Notes: generated by a model not told the origin, from the sequence alone. A DNA stretch of 64,000 nt from CAZSDU01 sp964429135 (GCA_964429135.1 CAYSAU010000001.1:1-64000); one strand, 5' to 3'; positions 23,907 through 33,995 are shown, counted from the first letter of the stretch. Program-made: numbers and translations.

Positions 23907-24665
23907 TTATTCCTTGTGCAGATTTACCGCGCTGGCCTGAGCCGTGGGCATAATCACAAGATCGTTGATATTGACATGATCCGGGAGGGTAGTGACATAA
24001 TGAACCACTTCAGCAATATCTTCCCCTTTTAAAGGTTTGAATCCCTGGTAAACGGTTTTGGCTTTTGTTTCATCCCCTTTGAACCTGACCAATGAAAATT
24101 CTGTTTCTGCGGCACCGGGGGCAATCTGGGTCACCTTAATGTGATGGGAAACCAGGTCGATACGGGTACCTTTAGTGATGGCATCAACGGCAAATTTTGA
24201 TCCGCAATAGACATTTCCATTGGGATAAACCTCTTTCCCTGCAATGGAGCCGATATTGATAATATGACCTTTTTTCCTGGCAACCATGAGTGGAGCCACA
24301 AATCGTGTCATATACAATAAGCCTTTCACATTGGTATCGATCATCCTTTCCCAGTCGTCGACCACGCCTTCATGCACCGGATTTAAGCCAACCGCCAGGC
24401 CGGCATTGTTAACCAGTATATCTATGTTTTTCCATCGTTCTGGAAGAGATTCGATGGTCTGCTTCACTTCTGACAATTTTCTCACATCAAAGCAAAGGGG
24501 CAAAACTTTGGCAGAAAATTTCGACTCCAATGTTTCTTTCAACTCATCGAGTCGTTCTTTTCTCCTTCCGGTAATGATCAGATCATAACCATGCCTGGCA
24601 AATTTTATAGCAACAGCCCGGCCAATTCCACTCGTTGAACCTGTAACTAAAACAATCTTTTTCAT
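23907..24665 (-). CDS. SDR family NAD(P)-dependent oxidoreductase
   Basis: A 252-residue classical short-chain dehydrogenase. The cofactor loop VTGSTSGIGRAVA (TGxxxGIG) is at residues 7-19, followed by the GRRKERL basic patch that suggests NADP(H), the structural NNAG in DILVNNAGLAVG, and catalytic Ser plus YCGSKFA (YxxxK) near 153-157. It most resembles the YdfG/serine 3-dehydrogenase-like subgroup, which oxidises small hydroxy acids, but the substrate remains open. It lies between purL and the ligases on the same strand. Confidence 0.9.
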   Translation of the reverse strand: MKKIVLVTGSTSGIGRAVAIKFARHGYDLIITGRRKERLDELKETLESKFSAKVLPLCFDVRKLSEVKQTIESLPERWKNIDILVNNAGLAVGLNPVHEGVVDDWERMIDTNVKGLLYMTRFVAPLMVARKKGHIINIGSIAGKEVYPNGNVYCGSKFAVDAITKGTRIDLVSHHIKVTQIAPGAAETEFSLVRFKGDETKAKTVYQGFKPLKGEDIAEVVHYVTTLPDHVNINDLVIMPTAQASAVNLHKE

Positions 24666-24705
24666 ATAGCAATTAAAAAATAACTTCCAGATTTGAAAAT
24701 AACTC

Positions 24706-27700
24706 CTATTCCTGACTTCTGACTCTTTCCTCTATCCACTCTTTTGCATTCACAAAAGCTTCTATCCAGGGTGTCACTTCATCTTCTTTATGATCACCGG
24801 GATACCATGGCCATTGCCAGGGCAAGATAGAATCTTCTAGATGAGGCATGATGGCCAGGTGACGGCCGTCACGGGAGGCAATGCTGGCAGCATTGAACAT
24901 TGAACCGTTGGGGTTTCCGGGATAAGCAGAATAGCTGAATTTAGCAGGGATGTGATAGTGTTTTTCAGCTCCCGGAAAATTAAACTTTCCCTCGCCATGG
25001 GCCACCCAGATCCCCAGCTTGCTTCCCGCAAGGGATTTCAGCATTACAGAATGATTTTCAAGAATATCAAGCCCTACGAAGGAACATTCATATTTATGAG
25101 AATCATTCCACGACATCCGGGGAGGATGCATGTCATCAGGATAGATGAGCCCAAGTTCCACCATTAGCTGGCAGCCGTTGCAGACACCAAGACTGAGGGT
25201 GTCGCCACGCTGGTAGAAGCGATCCAGCGCTTGCTTTGCTTTTTCATTGTATAGAAAGGCACCAGCCCATCCTTTGGCTGAACCCAGGACATCCGAATTG
25301 GAAAACCCTCCCACAAAAGCGATAAAGTTAACCTCCTGAAGGTCTTCCTTCCCACTGATCAGGTCGGTCATGTGAACATCCTTCACATCAAAACCTGACA
25401 GGTACAGTGCCCAAGCCATATCGCGGTCGCGGTTAACCCCTTTTTCGCGGATAATTGCCGCTTTAATTCCGGTAGGAGTCCGCCTGCGCGACTCTATCCC
25501 GTAAGTTGAAAACTTCCCGCTAAAAGGACCATTAAATCTGAATTTCAGCGGCTGTTGAGGGTAGTTCAAGAACCTTTGCAAAGCAAGATGTTCCCCTGAT
25601 TGATGCCGGTCAAGCAGGTAAGAGGTCCGGAACCAGATATTCCTTAATGAATCGATATTCAAAGAATGATGTTCGAGTCCATTGGTGATCGTAATCGTTC
25701 TTTCAGGCCTGGGTTGGCCAATCTGAATGAAATCCACCCGGGCCTGGTTCATGATTTTCCTGACAGCATCCAAATCCTTTACCTGGATAATGATCCCCGG
25801 ATTTTCGCTGAAGAAAAGTTTGACACTGTCGCGTTCTTCAAGGCCTGATAAGTCTGCATTGATTCCGCCATCCTCGTTGGGGAAAGTCATCTCCAATAGG
25901 GTGGTTATCAATCCTCCAGCAGAAATATCATGGCCTGACAGGATGAGGTCTTCGCGGATCATTTGCTGAACAGCCCCGAAGGCTCTGATGAAATAGGCCG
26001 CATCTTTGATGGTGGGAGCTTCATTGCCGATGGTATTCACCACCTGTGCAAAACTGCTTCCACCAAATTTCAGGGAATCTCTTGAAAAATCGATATACAG
26101 TAAATATGACGCAGGATTATTGATCAGCGCGGGACTGATGACTTTTTGCACCTCAGAAACTTCCCCGACGGCAGAAACAATGACTGTACCTGGAGCCAGT
26201 ACCGTGGTGCCATCTGGGTATTTCTGGGTCATGGATAAGGAATCCTTTCCGGTAGGAATGTTGATTCCCAGTTCTATGGCAAAATCACTGACGGCTTTGA
26301 CGGCATTATAAAGTCTTGAATCTTCACCTGGGTTTTTGCAGGGCCACATCCAATTCGCAGAAAGTGAAACGCCTTTCAATCCATGGGTTAAGGGAGCCCA
26401 GATAAGGTTGGTTAGCGCCTCAGCGATGGCTAAACGTGATCCTGCAACCGGATCGATCATTGCGGCAACGGGGGCATGTCCGAGTGCTGTCGCGACACCC
26501 TTGACCCCGGTATAATCAAGTGCAACAACTCCAAGGTTATTCAGCGGAAGCTGAATGGTTCCGCAGGTCTGCTGTTTTGCAATTTTCCCGCTAACAGAAC
26601 GGTCCACTTTGTTGGTCAGCCAATCCTTGCAAGCCACTGCTTCGATTTGAAGAACGGATTCCAGATAGGATATTAGCAAACTTGGTTGATAAGTAACCTG
26701 GGAATAGATGGTGGGATAGGATAAATCACGGATGATTGTTTGGGGAGGTTTACCGAAGAAATCATCCACCCTTAAATCAATGGGTTTATTCCCTGTTTTC
26801 ATATCCTGAAAAACCAATTGATGATCAGAGGTTGTCTGACCTGCTTCATATAAAGGTGCTCGTTCTCGAAGTGCGATTTGTTTCAGGATGGGAAAATCCT
26901 CTTCCCTGATCACAAGTCCCATGCGCTCCTGTGATTCATTGCTAATGATCTCTCTGGCGGATAAGGTAGGGTCGCCCACCGGAAGGGCATCGATTTGGAT
27001 GGTACCGCCTGTTTTTTCAACCAGTTCCGAAAGAGCATTGAGATGTCCACCTGCGCCATGGTCATGGATCGAAAGAATGGGATTGTTGTCCATCTCGGTC
27101 ATAGCCCGTATGGCGTTAAAAACCCTTTTTTGCATTTCAGGATTGGACCGTTGCACGGCATTCAGTTCAATGACATTATCGTATTCTCCAGTTGCCACCG
27201 ATGAAACTGCGCCACCTCCCATACCGATCCGGTAATTATCACCCCCCATCACGATAATTGGCTGATCGCTTTGAGGAATTTCTTTCATGCTGTCGGAATC
27301 CCGGGCAAAACCGATACCCCCAGCCTGCATGATGACTTTGTCAAATCCGAAGATTTTTCCGTTTTCTTCATGTTCGAACGTAAGCAATGACCCGCAGATC
27401 AGCGGTTGTCCGAATTTATTTCCGAAGTCACTGGCTCCATTGGAGGCCTTGATGAGGATTTCTTCAGGAGATTTATATAACCATGGTCTGGAATCAACCG
27501 ATTTCTCCCATGAACGACCTCCATCCAAACGGGGATAAGAGGTCATATATACCGCTGTTCCTGCCAGAGGGATACTCCCTTTTCCACCTGCCATCCGATC
27601 CCGGATTTCGCCCCCTGAACCTGTAGCAGCGCCGTTAAATGGCTCAACTGTGGTGGGAAAATTATGTGTTTCAGCTTTCAGTGAGATCACGGAAGATATA

Positions 27701-28449
27701 TCGCGAATGGTGAAAAAATCAGCGACATGTTGACGGATTGGGGCAAATTGTTCTATTTCAGGACCCAGGATAAAAGCGACATTGTCCATGTAAGCGGATA
27801 CGATAAAATTGGGATTGACCCTGGCGGTTTTTTTAATCAATGAGAAAAGGGAGTCGGGCATCTCCTTTCCGTCTATGATAAAAGTACCGTTAAAAATTTT
27901 GTGCCGGCAATGTTCGGAATTCACCTGCGAGAAGCCAAAAACTTCGCTGTCGGTAAGATTTCTTCCGATTCTGTCGCTCAATCGTGTGAGATAGGCTATT
28001 TCTTCATTGCTAAGTGCCAGCCCTTCCTGAAGCGAATAAGTTGAAATATCTTCAATGTCACGGACAGCCTCCGGTAAGCGGGTAATCTTAAAAGTATCCT
28101 GATCCAGGCCATTGTAAATATGCTGGAGCATGGGATCAATAGAAGCAACAAGTGGCAAGTGAGGAGTGACTTTAACTAGGTTCTTTGTCAATTGTTCTTT
28201 ATCCTTGGTAAATTCTTCAATGCGGATGATTCCTTCAATGCCCATATTCTGGGTGATTTCCACGGCATTGGTACTCCAGGGGGTAATCATTTCCCGGCGG
28301 GGACCGATGAATGTTCCCTGAAGAACCCTTTCGGGTTTACAATTTTCAATACCGAATAGCCAGGAAAGCTTTTTTAGGTCACAGTCAACAAGTAGACTAT
28401 GGCTTTCTACCGCATAAACCCTGTCATCTCCTTGAAAGAAAACTATCAT
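24706..28449 (-). CDS. purL: Phosphoribosylformylglycinamidine synthase (large, single-chain)
   Basis: A 1247-residue FGAM synthase catalysing the glutamine- and ATP-dependent fourth step of purine synthesis. The order is an N-terminal PurS-like region, a linker with VFGFSQVNSEHCRHKIFNGTF-like ATP-contact histidines at about 175-190, two AIRS-type synthase halves (KAETHNFPTTVEPFNGAATG; PTGKDSLSMT), and a C-terminal class I glutaminase. The glutaminase has FVGGFSNSDVLGSAKGWAG and the nucleophile in LGVCNGCQLMVELG, with partner His in the final LAIMPHLEDSILPWQWPWYP. This is the long form found in gamma-proteobacteria and Bacteroidetes, with no separate purQ/purS. It converges on no other purine gene here. 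Confidence 0.96.
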   Translation of the reverse strand: MIVFFQGDDRVYAVESHSLLVDCDLKKLSWLFGIENCKPERVLQGTFIGPRREMITPWSTNAVEITQNMGIEGIIRIEEFTKDKEQLTKNLVKVTPHLPLVASIDPMLQHIYNGLDQDTFKITRLPEAVRDIEDISTYSLQEGLALSNEEIAYLTRLSDRIGRNLTDSEVFGFSQVNSEHCRHKIFNGTFIIDGKEMPDSLFSLIKKTARVNPNFIVSAYMDNVAFILGPEIEQFAPIRQHVADFFTIRDISSVISLKAETHNFPTTVEPFNGAATGSGGEIRDRMAGGKGSIPLAGTAVYMTSYPRLDGGRSWEKSVDSRPWLYKSPEEILIKASNGASDFGNKFGQPLICGSLLTFEHEENGKIFGFDKVIMQAGGIGFARDSDSMKEIPQSDQPIIVMGGDNYRIGMGGGAVSSVATGEYDNVIELNAVQRSNPEMQKRVFNAIRAMTEMDNNPILSIHDHGAGGHLNALSELVEKTGGTIQIDALPVGDPTLSAREIISNESQERMGLVIREEDFPILKQIALRERAPLYEAGQTTSDHQLVFQDMKTGNKPIDLRVDDFFGKPPQTIIRDLSYPTIYSQVTYQPSLLISYLESVLQIEAVACKDWLTNKVDRSVSGKIAKQQTCGTIQLPLNNLGVVALDYTGVKGVATALGHAPVAAMIDPVAGSRLAIAEALTNLIWAPLTHGLKGVSLSANWMWPCKNPGEDSRLYNAVKAVSDFAIELGINIPTGKDSLSMTQKYPDGTTVLAPGTVIVSAVGEVSEVQKVISPALINNPASYLLYIDFSRDSLKFGGSSFAQVVNTIGNEAPTIKDAAYFIRAFGAVQQMIREDLILSGHDISAGGLITTLLEMTFPNEDGGINADLSGLEERDSVKLFFSENPGIIIQVKDLDAVRKIMNQARVDFIQIGQPRPERTITITNGLEHHSLNIDSLRNIWFRTSYLLDRHQSGEHLALQRFLNYPQQPLKFRFNGPFSGKFSTYGIESRRRTPTGIKAAIIREKGVNRDRDMAWALYLSGFDVKDVHMTDLISGKEDLQEVNFIAFVGGFSNSDVLGSAKGWAGAFLYNEKAKQALDRFYQRGDTLSLGVCNGCQLMVELGLIYPDDMHPPRMSWNDSHKYECSFVGLDILENHSVMLKSLAGSKLGIWVAHGEGKFNFPGAEKHYHIPAKFSYSAYPGNPNGSMFNAASIASRDGRHLAIMPHLEDSILPWQWPWYPGDHKEDEVTPWIEAFVNAKEWIEERVRSQE

Positions 28450-28480
28450 GGTTAAAGAATTTCATCATTGCGTGATTTCA

Positions 28481-29416
28481 TTATGCTCCCAGAAACCTTT
28501 CTGCTTCTATGGCTGCCATACATCCTGTTCCCGCTGCCGTAATGGCTTGGCGGTAATAATGATCCTGCACATCCCCGGCGGCAAAAACGCCTTCCACGCT
28601 GGTGCGGGTAGATCCGGGTATGGTTTTGATATAATCCATTTCGTCCAGTTCAATTTTTCCCTTGAATATTTCCGTATTTGGTTTGTGCCCTATGGCCACG
28701 AAGAAACCGGTTATGCTAAGTTCACGTGCTTCCCCAGTGTTAAGGTTGCGGACCCGCAATCCGGTTACCCCGGTCTGATCTCCCAGCACTTCCTCGGGAA
28801 TACTATTCCAGATCATCTCAATGTTCGGGGTATCGAAAACTTTCCGTTGCATCGCTTTAGAGGCACGGAGCTCATCACGGCGATGGATCATGTAAACTTT
28901 TTTGCACAGTTTGGCCAGATAAGTTGCTTCTTCTGCAGCCGTATCACCCCCTCCCACAATGGAGACATCCTGTCCGCGATAAAAAAAACCATCACAGGTG
29001 GCACAGCCTGATACGCCTTGTCCCATGAATTTCTTTTCCGATTCCAGGCCAAGCCATTTGGCGCTGGCCCCGGTGGCAATGATGACGGTCTCGGCGATAA
29101 CCGTTTTGCCATCATCTGCTTTCACAGTAAAAGGTCTGTTTGAAAAATCAACTTCGGTCACCATGCCAAACCTGACCTGAGTTCCGAAACGTTCAGCCTG
29201 TTTTTTCAGTTCTTCCATCATGACAGGCCCCTGAACTCCTTCGGGATATCCTGGGAAATTATCCACTTCTGTGGTGATGGTCAATTGTCCTCCGGGTTGC
29301 ATTCCCTGGTATATCACCGGCTTTAGGTCGGCCCGTGCAGCATAAATGGCAGCGGTATAACCTGCCGGACCGCTGCCAATGATCAGGCAACGGATTTTTT
29401 CAATGTTTTCACTCAT
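28481..29416 (-). CDS. trxB: Thioredoxin-disulfide reductase
   Basis: A 311-residue NADPH-dependent flavoprotein that reduces thioredoxin. FAD loop IIGSGPAGYTAAIYAARA is at 10-27, the redox-active CATC in GVSGCATCDGFFYRG at about 135-149, the NADP loop GGGDTAAEEATYLA after it, and the C-terminal FAD motif EGVFAAGDVQD. All catalytic residues are present and length is standard. It lies 31 bases upstream of purL on the same strand but has its own -7 box at 29437..29444. It diverges from the sensor kinase gene. Confidence 0.96.
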   Translation of the reverse strand: MSENIEKIRCLIIGSGPAGYTAAIYAARADLKPVIYQGMQPGGQLTITTEVDNFPGYPEGVQGPVMMEELKKQAERFGTQVRFGMVTEVDFSNRPFTVKADDGKTVIAETVIIATGASAKWLGLESEKKFMGQGVSGCATCDGFFYRGQDVSIVGGGDTAAEEATYLAKLCKKVYMIHRRDELRASKAMQRKVFDTPNIEMIWNSIPEEVLGDQTGVTGLRVRNLNTGEARELSITGFFVAIGHKPNTEIFKGKIELDEMDYIKTIPGSTRTSVEGVFAAGDVQDHYYRQAITAAGTGCMAAIEAERFLGA

Positions 29417-29436
29417 TTATATACTGTTTAGATTTT

Positions 29437-29444
29437 CAAAAGTA
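29437..29444 (-). promoter_or_regulatory. Bacteroidetes -7 promoter box (TACTTTTG)
   Basis: Exact TAnnTTTG match on the minus strand, 21 bases before the trxB start at 29416. Confidence 0.5.
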
Positions 29445-29500
29445 AGAAAAAATTGCTTACGGCACTTCCAAGGGATATGACGGATGAAAGAACGATTGAT

Positions 29501-29508
29501 TACCTTTG
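29501..29508 (+). promoter_or_regulatory. Bacteroidetes -7 promoter box (TACCTTTG)
   Basis: Exact TAnnTTTG match, 17 bases before the sensor kinase start at 29525. Together with 29437..29444 it gives a divergent promoter pair. Confidence 0.5.
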
Positions 29509-29524
29509 ATGAAAATAAATCGGT

Positions 29525-31213
29525 ATGTTGTTGTCCCGGTTTTCCATAACCACCAAATTGCTTCTTTTATTCCTGATGGTTGGTCTGTCATCCGTTATGA
29601 TAGTTGGCATTTACTCCTTTTATTCTGCCCGACGGGCAATCATGAACCGTACCCTTGACCAGCTTATCTCTGTAAGAGCGATTAAAAAACAACAGCTTGA
29701 ATACTTTTTTTCGGAAAAAATTAAAAATATTGAACAGTTGAGCCGAAAGGTAAATTTTGGGAAAGAAGATTATCTTCCGTATGGTTTTTCCAATCTTTTC
29801 CTGGCTACAGAAAACGGGGATGGTCTGAAAGAGATTGAATCTCCATGCGCTGATTTTCCCGTGAGAAACAGTCTTCTGATCCCTCAGATCCATAGGTTAG
29901 TGAAGGAAGTGAGAAGAAACAACGAAGTGGTGGTTACCGACCTGTTTTATCCATCAGCCCAGGATTCCATGCCGATATGCCTGATTGGTTGCAGGCTTTT
30001 CTCCATCGATTCGCTTCCTTCAAAAGTGTTAATCCTGATGATCCCTGCCAGTGAAATCAATCACATCATGTTACAGGATAACAGCCGGATTGGTTTGGGT
30101 CACTCAGGAGAAGCATATCTGGTTGGAAGCGATTTTCTGATGCGCAGTGAATCTCGTTTTTTAAAAGGATCACTGCTTCACACTCCGGTGAAATCGGAAA
30201 CGGTCCTGATGGCGATAGGGGGGAAAACAGGTTTTTCTCTTACCAGGGATTATCGCGATATCCCGGTATTCAGTGCTTATGAACCCTTTGAAATAACTGG
30301 TTTAAAATGGGTTGTATTAGCAGAAATCGATTATCAGGAAGCCATGGTTCCGGTTGAAGGATTACGAAATGACATCCTTCTGGTATCGCTGGTCATCTCT
30401 GTCTTCATTCTGGGATTTGCACAGCTCATTTCGAAAATGATAACGCAACCCATCATTCATTTGAAAGAGGCTGCCACACGTTTAGGACAGGGTGATTTTG
30501 ACCATAAAGTTGCCGTGCATTCGAAAGATGAGATTGGTGCCCTTGCATGGACGTTTAATCGAATGTCGGAACAGATCAGGGAAGAAAGACGAAAGTCTAT
30601 ACTGGCGCTATTTGACGGGCAGGAAATGGAAAGGCGGCGACTTTCCCGAGAATTGCATGACGGACTTGGCCAGCAGCTGGTCGGGACAAAACTTCAGATC
30701 GAAAACTGCAATGAAAATGATCCTGATTGCCTGAAAAAAGCGATGATGGAAACCAAATCAGATTTGCATCATATCGTGGATGAACTCAAACGGATTTCCA
30801 ATGACATGATGCCGGCCGCATTGGATGAACTGGGACTGGTCACTGCCTTACGCAATCTATGTAATGATTTGAACCATCATCTAAAAATGGAAATTGATTT
30901 CGATGCTGATTTATCCTGTTCTCCAGACAGTAAATCGGCGATATATCTTTTTCGTATTGCACAGGAGGGTATCCATAATATCATCAAGCATGCCAAGGCT
31001 AAGCGAATCGCCCTTCAACTGATCGATAACCAGGATCATTTAATACTGATCCTTGAGGATGACGGAATCGGATTTAATCCCTTAGACACAGTGGCCGGAA
31101 ACGGACTCTCAAACATGAAGGAACGCGCCTTGTTGCTTGGTGGAACTTTCTCTCTTGAATCTGAACCAGGACATGGAACAACCCTTCGTATAAAAATCCC
31201 GAAAAAATGTTGA
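29525..31213 (+). CDS. Membrane sensor histidine kinase (Cache-HAMP-HisKA_3, NarX/DegS type)
   Basis: A 562-residue sensor kinase. TM1 is at about 10-30 (TKLLLLFLMVGLSSVMIVGI). A periplasmic Cache-like sensing domain runs to about 275, with a membrane-proximal helix LISVRAIKKQQLEYFFSEK. TM2 is at about 278-298, followed by a HAMP domain (PIIHLKEAATRLGQGDFDHK). The HisKA_3 dimerisation helix has the phospho-acceptor His in RRRLSRELHDGLGQQLVG at about 377. A HATPase_c domain ends LSNMKERALLLGGTFSLES with GHGTTL. It overlaps the response regulator gene by 7 bases, so the pair are co-translated partners. The signal is unknown; the downstream porin and Amt genes suggest nutrient sensing. Confidence 0.93.
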   Translation: MLLSRFSITTKLLLLFLMVGLSSVMIVGIYSFYSARRAIMNRTLDQLISVRAIKKQQLEYFFSEKIKNIEQLSRKVNFGKEDYLPYGFSNLFLATENGDGLKEIESPCADFPVRNSLLIPQIHRLVKEVRRNNEVVVTDLFYPSAQDSMPICLIGCRLFSIDSLPSKVLILMIPASEINHIMLQDNSRIGLGHSGEAYLVGSDFLMRSESRFLKGSLLHTPVKSETVLMAIGGKTGFSLTRDYRDIPVFSAYEPFEITGLKWVVLAEIDYQEAMVPVEGLRNDILLVSLVISVFILGFAQLISKMITQPIIHLKEAATRLGQGDFDHKVAVHSKDEIGALAWTFNRMSEQIREERRKSILALFDGQEMERRRLSRELHDGLGQQLVGTKLQIENCNENDPDCLKKAMMETKSDLHHIVDELKRISNDMMPAALDELGLVTALRNLCNDLNHHLKMEIDFDADLSCSPDSKSAIYLFRIAQEGIHNIIKHAKAKRIALQLIDNQDHLILILEDDGIGFNPLDTVAGNGLSNMKERALLLGGTFSLESEPGHGTTLRIKIPKKC

Positions 31214-31878
31214 GAAGCCCCATTAAAATCATTCTGGTTGACGATCATCAGATTATCCGCGATGGGATATCAAATATGCTGAAAGAAGCTGATGACCTTA
31301 TGCTTTGCGGCACTGCAGCCGATTATCATCAAGCGCTAGAACTTTTAAAGCAATCCGCGGTGGATGTCGTCATAACTGATCTTTCCCTTCCAGACAGATC
31401 AGGAATTGACCTGATCAGGAAGATAAAAGAAAAATTCCCTTTACCCAGGATTCTGGTACTTTCCATGTATGTCGCTGAAGACTATATTTTCAATGCTTTG
31501 AAAGCCGGGGCAAACGGTTATCTCCCCAAGCAGGATACCACAAAAGCGGAACTCTTTCAAGCAATCAGAACCCTTTATAAAGGGGAACAGTATTTCAGTG
31601 ACAGTATCGCTCAGGTCATTACAAAAGCTTATTCCCAGACAGTAAAAAAAGCAAACGTTCCGGATGCGCTGGTGAAAACCCACACCCTGACTACCCGTGA
31701 AAAGGAAATCCTTAGTCTTTATGCAAATGGCCTTTCAAACCAGGAAATTTCGGAAAAATTGAACATCAGCATTCGAACGGTTGAAACACACAAAAACAAT
31801 ATCATGCAGAAGTTTAATTTTCGAAGTACTGTGGATATGGTGAAATTTGCGATTCGGAACAATCTCGCCGATTTCTAA
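31207..31878 (+). CDS. LuxR/NarL-type response regulator
   Basis: A 223-residue response regulator. The receiver domain (residues 1-125) has ILVDDHQIIRDGISNML with the acidic pair, the phospho-acceptor Asp in DVVITDLSLPDRSG at about 60, and the conserved Lys in GYLPKQDT. The C-terminal LuxR helix-turn-helix is LTTREKEILSLYANGLSNQE, then ISIRTVETHKNNIMQKF, at about 157-205. It starts within the end of the kinase gene. The target is unknown; the porin gene 80 bases downstream is a plausible one. Confidence 0.94.
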   Translation: MLRSPIKIILVDDHQIIRDGISNMLKEADDLMLCGTAADYHQALELLKQSAVDVVITDLSLPDRSGIDLIRKIKEKFPLPRILVLSMYVAEDYIFNALKAGANGYLPKQDTTKAELFQAIRTLYKGEQYFSDSIAQVITKAYSQTVKKANVPDALVKTHTLTTREKEILSLYANGLSNQEISEKLNISIRTVETHKNNIMQKFNFRSTVDMVKFAIRNNLADF

Positions 31879-31964
31879 GGGTTTTACTTAGGATAAAATA
31901 CGTAATTTCGTTATTTCAGGATCTTTCAAAGAATCTTTCATTTGCATGGTTTAATATCTTGCTT

Positions 31965-32759
31965 ATGAAAAGATTTTTCTGCATCGTTTTTTCGGTCACA
32001 CTTTTAATGGCGAACCCTGCCTTCACCCAGGAAAAAGTGAAGTGGTCAGCCGACTTTCAAATCGGAGCGGATCTGATGAGCCGGTATATTTGGCGTGGTC
32101 TCAACCTTGGTGGTGCTGGCCCAAGCATACAACCTGCTCTGAAACTGAATGTCGGCCATCCTGATCATCAGTTTTCAATAGGGGCATGGGGAGCATACAC
32201 TTTCAGTGCAACTGCAAACCAGGAAATCGATTTGATTGCTTCTTACACATTTAAAGGGATGTTAACCCTGATGGTAACCGATTATTTCTTTCCGGACTTA
32301 AATACCGGAAAACGCGATCAGTACTTCTGTTATAAACAAGATAGCACAGGCCATGTTTTTGAAGGAGCAATCATATTTAATGGGACGGAAAAAATTCCTT
32401 TTACCCTGATGGTGGCAACCAATTTCTATGGGAATGATGCAAGAAAAATGAAACAGATCAACGACAGCACTTACGTTGATAACGGACTTCAATATTCCAC
32501 CTACATTGAACTTGGATTTAAAAAGCGCATTAAGCATTTTGACTTCAATGCTTTTGTTGGGGGAACCATAAACAGCCCGAATACAGGGAGGCATGAAACA
32601 GGTTACTATGCAAACACCAAGGCGGGATTTACCAATGTCGGCATAAAAGTTGCCCGGGAAATCCCGGTTACGGAAAAATATGCCATTCCCGTCCAGGCAT
32701 CCCTGATTGCCAATCCCATGCAGAGCAAAGTTTATCTTGTTTTCGGAATTTCATTTTAA
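31965..32759 (+). CDS. TorF-like outer membrane porin/beta-barrel protein
   Basis: A 264-residue exported protein. It has a signal peptide MKRFFCIVFSVTLLMANPAFT, then a mature barrel beginning KWSADFQIGADLMSRYIWRG, which is the start typical of TorF-family putative porins (SRYiwRG). Alternating hydrophobic strands end in the C-terminal YLVFGISF, with the final Phe expected of an outer membrane protein. ATG 31965 is preferred to a TTG six bases upstream. It sits 18 bases before the ammonium transporter gene, so the two form a unit: this barrel may let the substrate cross the outer membrane. The function is inferred from context. Confidence 0.8.
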   Translation: MKRFFCIVFSVTLLMANPAFTQEKVKWSADFQIGADLMSRYIWRGLNLGGAGPSIQPALKLNVGHPDHQFSIGAWGAYTFSATANQEIDLIASYTFKGMLTLMVTDYFFPDLNTGKRDQYFCYKQDSTGHVFEGAIIFNGTEKIPFTLMVATNFYGNDARKMKQINDSTYVDNGLQYSTYIELGFKKRIKHFDFNAFVGGTINSPNTGRHETGYYANTKAGFTNVGIKVAREIPVTEKYAIPVQASLIANPMQSKVYLVFGISF

Positions 32760-32777
32760 CCCTTAAAAATTATTGTT

Positions 32778-33995
32778 ATGATCGAAACTGGTTCAACTGG
32801 ATTTATGCTGCTAGCCTGCAGCCTGGTCATGCTGATGACACCCGGACTTGCCTTATTTTATGGCGGGCTTGCTACCAAACGTAATATTCTGGGCATTATG
32901 ATCCAGAGTTTTGTCTCACTCGGCTGGACAACTATCCTTTGGGTATTTTTTGGTTATTCCTTATGTTTCAGCGGCGGGGAAGGAGGCATTATCGGGAACC
33001 TGGATAAAGCCTTTCTCACAGGAATTCGTATTGATTCCATGTACAGCAATGGGAAAATACCGGAAATTGTATTTGTTGCCTACCAGATGATGTTTGCCAT
33101 TATCACTCCGGCATTGATCACAGGCGCATTTGTGAACCGTGTCAGCTTCAAGGCTTATTTTATTTTTCTTACCGTTTGGCAGGTTCTCGTTTATTATCCC
33201 TTTGTACACATGATCTGGGGGGGCGGTCTTCTTGCCCAATGGGGCGTTCTCGATTTTGCAGGTGGAATTGTAGTTCATGCAACGGCTGGTTTTGCGGCTT
33301 TAGCTTCCGTTTTTTATGTCGGTGCCAGGACCGATAAAAATTCCAAACCTAACAGTATTCCCTTGGTAGCCATTGGAAGCGGCTTGCTCTGGTTTGGTTG
33401 GTATGGTTTCAATGCCGGCAGTGAAGTTGCCGTTGATTTTATCACTTCCCTGGCCTTCCTGAATACGGATATTGCAGCCTCTTTCGCGACCATCGCCTGG
33501 TTATTTGTCGAATGGACAAAAGAAAGAAAACCCAAGTTCATCGGTTTATTAACCGGTTCCATCGCGGGGCTTGCAACCATTACTCCCTGTGCCGGGTATG
33601 TTCCCCTTTGGGCATCCCCTCTCATCGGGATCGCAGCGGGTCTGGTATGTTATTATGCCGTTCAATTCAAGAATAAAATGCATTGGGATGATGCCCTGGA
33701 TGTATGGGGTGTGCATGGTGTAGGGGGTGTTCTGGGAACCATTTTATTGGGTGTCTTTGCTTCCAAAGCCGCTAACTCTGTTGGTGCTGACGGACTGCTT
33801 CTCGGAGGGAGCGGATTTTTTGCCAAGCAGTTGATTTCTGTTATCGGCGCTTCTGTCTATGCTTTTCTTTTCACATATATCATGTTGATTATTATTAATT
33901 TCATCACCCCGGTAAAAGTTTCCGAGTCAATGGAGAAGGAAGGTCTTGATGTTTCACTCCATGGCGAGCAAGCCTATGATGAAGGAGCATTGTAA
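32778..33995 (+). CDS. amt: Ammonium transporter (Amt family)
   Basis: A 405-residue inner membrane channel with 11 TM helices conducting ammonium/ammonia. Diagnostic segments are LVMLMTPGLALFYGGLATKRN, FVHMIWGGGLLAQWGVLDFAGGIVVHATAGFAAL with the first pore His, and DVWGVHGVGGVLGTILLGVFA with the second. The N-terminus begins directly with TM1 and lacks the cleaved signal of E. coli AmtB. No glnB/glnK gene follows, which is unusual since Amt genes are commonly paired with a PII protein; here a nuclease gene comes next. Confidence 0.95.
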   Translation: MIETGSTGFMLLACSLVMLMTPGLALFYGGLATKRNILGIMIQSFVSLGWTTILWVFFGYSLCFSGGEGGIIGNLDKAFLTGIRIDSMYSNGKIPEIVFVAYQMMFAIITPALITGAFVNRVSFKAYFIFLTVWQVLVYYPFVHMIWGGGLLAQWGVLDFAGGIVVHATAGFAALASVFYVGARTDKNSKPNSIPLVAIGSGLLWFGWYGFNAGSEVAVDFITSLAFLNTDIAASFATIAWLFVEWTKERKPKFIGLLTGSIAGLATITPCAGYVPLWASPLIGIAAGLVCYYAVQFKNKMHWDDALDVWGVHGVGGVLGTILLGVFASKAANSVGADGLLLGGSGFFAKQLISVIGASVYAFLFTYIMLIIINFITPVKVSESMEKEGLDVSLHGEQAYDEGAL

